64,000 nt of DNA from Vogesella mureinivorans (lineage in GTDB: Bacteria; Pseudomonadota; Gammaproteobacteria; Burkholderiales; Chromobacteriaceae), in assembly GCF_007644035.1 (NCBI RefSeq), contig NZ_VMTV02000791.1:124001-188000 (forward strand), in the 5' to 3' direction. Positions 62,398 through 64,000 of the stretch are shown here, in pieces (the stretch's first letter is position 1; each line of letters starts with the position of its first letter). The notes under the pieces were generated by a model that worked only from the letters and a program-made list of their open reading frames with translations, ran no database searches and had not been told where the DNA came from. Made by a program: the position numbers and the translations under genes.

Positions 62398-64000
62398 AGC
62401 GGCTATCGTGGCTGATGGGCTGGCGCCTGCTGCGGCGTGAGCTGAAATCCGGCGAGCTCACCGTGCTGGCGCTGGCGCTGCTGGTGGCCGTAGCGGCCAT
62501 GAGCAGCGTGGCCTTTTTTGCCGACCGTATCGATAGCGCGCTCACGCGCCAGGCCAGCCAGCTGCTGGCCGCCGACCTGGTGGTAAACAGCCGCGCACCG
62601 GCCGAGCCCGCCTGGCAGCAGCGCGCGCAGGCGCAGGGGCTACAGCAGGTGCCCACCGCCATCTTCCCGTCCATGGTGTTTGCCCGCGAGCAAGCCGTGT
62701 TGGCCAACCTGAAAGCCGTGGCCAGCGGCTACCCGCTGCGCGGCGAGGTGCAGATCCGCACCCGCCAGGGTGTGAAACAGGGCGTCTACAGCCCGGCGCC
62801 GGGCGAGGTGTGGGCCGATGCACGCCTGCTGCAAAAGATGGGCCTGCAGCTGGGCGATAGCGTGCGGCTGGGCAGCCGCAGCTTTGTGCTGGCGGCCGAA
62901 GTGCTGCGCGAGCCGGATGGCGCGGTAGACGTGTTCAACTTTATCCCCCGCGTGTTGCTGAACCACGCCGACCTGGCCGCCACCGGCCTGGTGCAGGACG
63001 GCAGCCGCATTCGCTACCGCCTGCTAGTGGCTGGCGATGCGGCACAGGTCAAAACCTACCGCGACTGGCTGGCGCCGCAGCTCAAGCCCGGCACGCGGCT
63101 GGAAGACATCGAAGAGGCGCGACCGGAAGTACGCAGCGCGCTGGAGCGGGCGCGGCGCTTTCTCGGGCTGACGGCCATCCTGTCGGTCACGCTGTCGGCC
63201 GCTGCTGTGGCGCTGGCCGTGCGGCGCTACCTGTCGCGCCACTGGCAGAGTGTGGCGGTGCTGCGCGCGCTGGGGCAAACCGCGCCCGAGGTGGCCACGG
63301 TATGGGGCAGCCTGTTCCTGTGGCTGGGTTTGCTGGCCGGTGTATTGGGCACGCTGGCCGGCTTTGGCGTGCAGGCGCTGCTGATTTATCTGGCGCGGCA
63401 ATGGCTGGGTGATGGCCTGCCGCCGCCGGGCTGGCTGGCGTGGCTCACCGGGCCGCTGTCGGCCTTGATCCTGCTGGCCGGCTTTGCCTTGCCGCCGTTG
63501 CTGGCGCTGCGCCGCGTACCGGCCATGGCGGTCTTGCGTGCCGATGTGCCGGCCGGTAGTCGCTCGCTGTTGGCGCCGCTGCTGGCACTGGTGGCCTTGC
63601 TGGGCCTCACCGCCTGGCAGATTGGCGACGGCCCGCTGGCGCTGTGGCTGCTGTCTGGCCTGGGCGGCTTTCTGGCTGCTGTGGGTTTGCTGGCCTGGGG
63701 CATTGTGGTACTGCTGCGCCGTGTGCCGCTGGCTGGCGCGGTGGGCTGGCGCCACGGTGCGGCCAACCTGGCGCGGCGGCCGTGGCTGGCGGTGATCCAG
63801 ATCGCCGCCTTGTCGGTCAGCCTGCTGGCGCTGCTGACGCTGACCGTAGTGCGCGACGACCTGATCGGCGCCTGGCAGCGCTCGCTGCCACCGGATGCAC
63901 CGGATACCTTTCTGATCAACCTGCAGGCACCGCAGCGTAGCGATCTGACACAGGCTTTTGCCAAGGTTGGCCGCAGCGCGCCCGAAGCACTGCCCATGAC
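62394..64000 (+). CDS. ABC transporter permease, YbbP/FtsX type (3' end beyond window)
   Basis: The frame stays open from ATG 62394 to the window end (535 codons), so the gene is truncated on the right. N-terminal helix ELTVLALALLVAVAAMSSVAFFADRI is followed by a ~250-residue extracytoplasmic domain (QLLAADLVVNSRAPAEPAW), then three helices of the FtsX-like unit (SVTLSAAAVALAVRRYLSRHWQSVAVLRALGQ). A second set begins around residue 395. YbbP proteins have two such FtsX units (about 800 residues). The substrate is not established for the family. Confidence 0.92.
   Translation, partial: MKRLSWLMGWRLLRRELKSGELTVLALALLVAVAAMSSVAFFADRIDSALTRQASQLLAADLVVNSRAPAEPAWQQRAQAQGLQQVPTAIFPSMVFAREQAVLANLKAVASGYPLRGEVQIRTRQGVKQGVYSPAPGEVWADARLLQKMGLQLGDSVRLGSRSFVLAAEVLREPDGAVDVFNFIPRVLLNHADLAATGLVQDGSRIRYRLLVAGDAAQVKTYRDWLAPQLKPGTRLEDIEEARPEVRSALERARRFLGLTAILSVTLSAAAVALAVRRYLSRHWQSVAVLRALGQTAPEVATVWGSLFLWLGLLAGVLGTLAGFGVQALLIYLARQWLGDGLPPPGWLAWLTGPLSALILLAGFALPPLLALRRVPAMAVLRADVPAGSRSLLAPLLALVALLGLTAWQIGDGPLALWLLSGLGGFLAAVGLLAWGIVVLLRRVPLAGAVGWRHGAANLARRPWLAVIQIAALSVSLLALLTLTVVRDDLIGAWQRSLPPDAPDTFLINLQAPQRSDLTQAFAKVGRSAPEALPM

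Larger units (their letters stand above)
185..63975. repeat. Dispersed 10-mer TGCGGCCAAC / GTTGGCCGCA, about 46 copies
   Basis: TGCGGCCAAC starts at 466, 4255, 6276, 10304, 16001, 16430, 19185, 19458, 28568, 30276, 30858, 31491, 35473, 38265, 41024, 46865, 48696, 50855, 51823, 52764, 56936, 60945, 61656, 63758. GTTGGCCGCA starts at 185, 3606, 4238, 6292, 8142, 9542, 11442, 15036, 16011, 18637, 20401, 21880, 24798, 36472, 38116, 45217, 46875, 49040, 53516, 56926, 62331, 63966. About a dozen further 9-mer matches exist (e.g. 19158, 21177, 30084, 30378, 32015, 39836, 42617, 43037, 47302, 52923, 56493, 58797). About 14 of the 46 lie between genes. GG or AGG often precedes GTTGGCCGCA. Counted by eye; a few may be missed. 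Confidence 0.9.

Noticed and set aside
185-63975. Dispersed 10-mer as REP/BIME or as intrinsic terminators
   Set aside because: Two thirds of the copies lie singly inside genes on either strand, and pairs follow ordinary terminators instead of ending in a T-run. A single short exact word fits an uptake-type signal better.

Overview
This window is a gene-dense, high-GC piece of bacterial chromosome. Gene content and order point to a betaproteobacterium, most likely of the order Neisseriales (Chromobacteriaceae-like, e.g. the Vogesella/Chromobacterium area). The supporting blocks are ubiJ-ubiB, alaA-hom-thrC, flgA-flgM-flgN, murJ divergent from rpsT, fmdB-DUF502-aspS, and a tesA/ybbA/ybbP-like locus. 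The genus is an inference. I see no prophage, insertion sequence, integrase or CRISPR array, so this looks like core chromosome with a few accessory patches.

Layout. 1-4.0 kb: ubiquinone/respiration genes (ubiJ partial, ubiB, ndh) and an AhpD-like protein. 4.0-9.4 kb: glpM, an Mth938-like protein, alaA, and the threonine branch hom-lipoprotein-thrC. 9.5-11.6 kb: a GDSL autotransporter esterase. 11.8-13.3 kb: flgA, flgM, flgN with a clear sigma-28 promoter before flgM. 13.4-16 kb: a CobD/CbiB-family membrane protein and a DEAD-box helicase. 16-21.8 kb: lutABC lactate utilisation, a CDF metal transporter, an unrecognised protein, srkA and a CheY-like regulator. 22-23.6 kb: lysC and tRNA-Ser/Arg/Glu. 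23.8-31.7 kb: a DUF1615-like lipoprotein, a solute-binding protein, a chemoreceptor, a YgiQ radical SAM protein and SelO. 31.7-36.7 kb: three membrane diguanylate cyclases, two of them a recent duplication, around a ghrA-like reductase. 36.8-45.7 kb: a PACE efflux protein with its LysR regulator, a Dpp/Yej-type peptide ABC importer, and a LysR regulator with a LigB-type dioxygenase. 46.2-46.8 kb: a secreted protein made of 17 tandem 11-residue repeats. 46.9-53 kb: ettA, queF, murJ, rpsT, pldA. 52.8-55.8 kb: a fabI-pta-ackA operon. 56-59.7 kb: fmdB, DUF502, aspS and a 2-Cys peroxiredoxin. 59.7-64 kb: an MFS transporter, tesA, and an ABC ATPase/permease pair cut by the window end.

The strongest unexplained signal is a dispersed 10-mer, TGCGGCCAAC (reverse complement GTTGGCCGCA). 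By hand count it occurs about 46 times, on both strands almost equally (24 and 22), against less than one expected by chance. It is enriched between genes and forms inverted pairs next to terminators. This is how a DNA uptake sequence behaves in naturally competent bacteria, but it does not resemble the classic Neisseria GCCGTCTGAA. The second is the secreted repeat protein, whose units are separated by Lys-Arg pairs. The third is the duplicated diguanylate cyclase locus, which carries a fossil of the ghrA promoter region.
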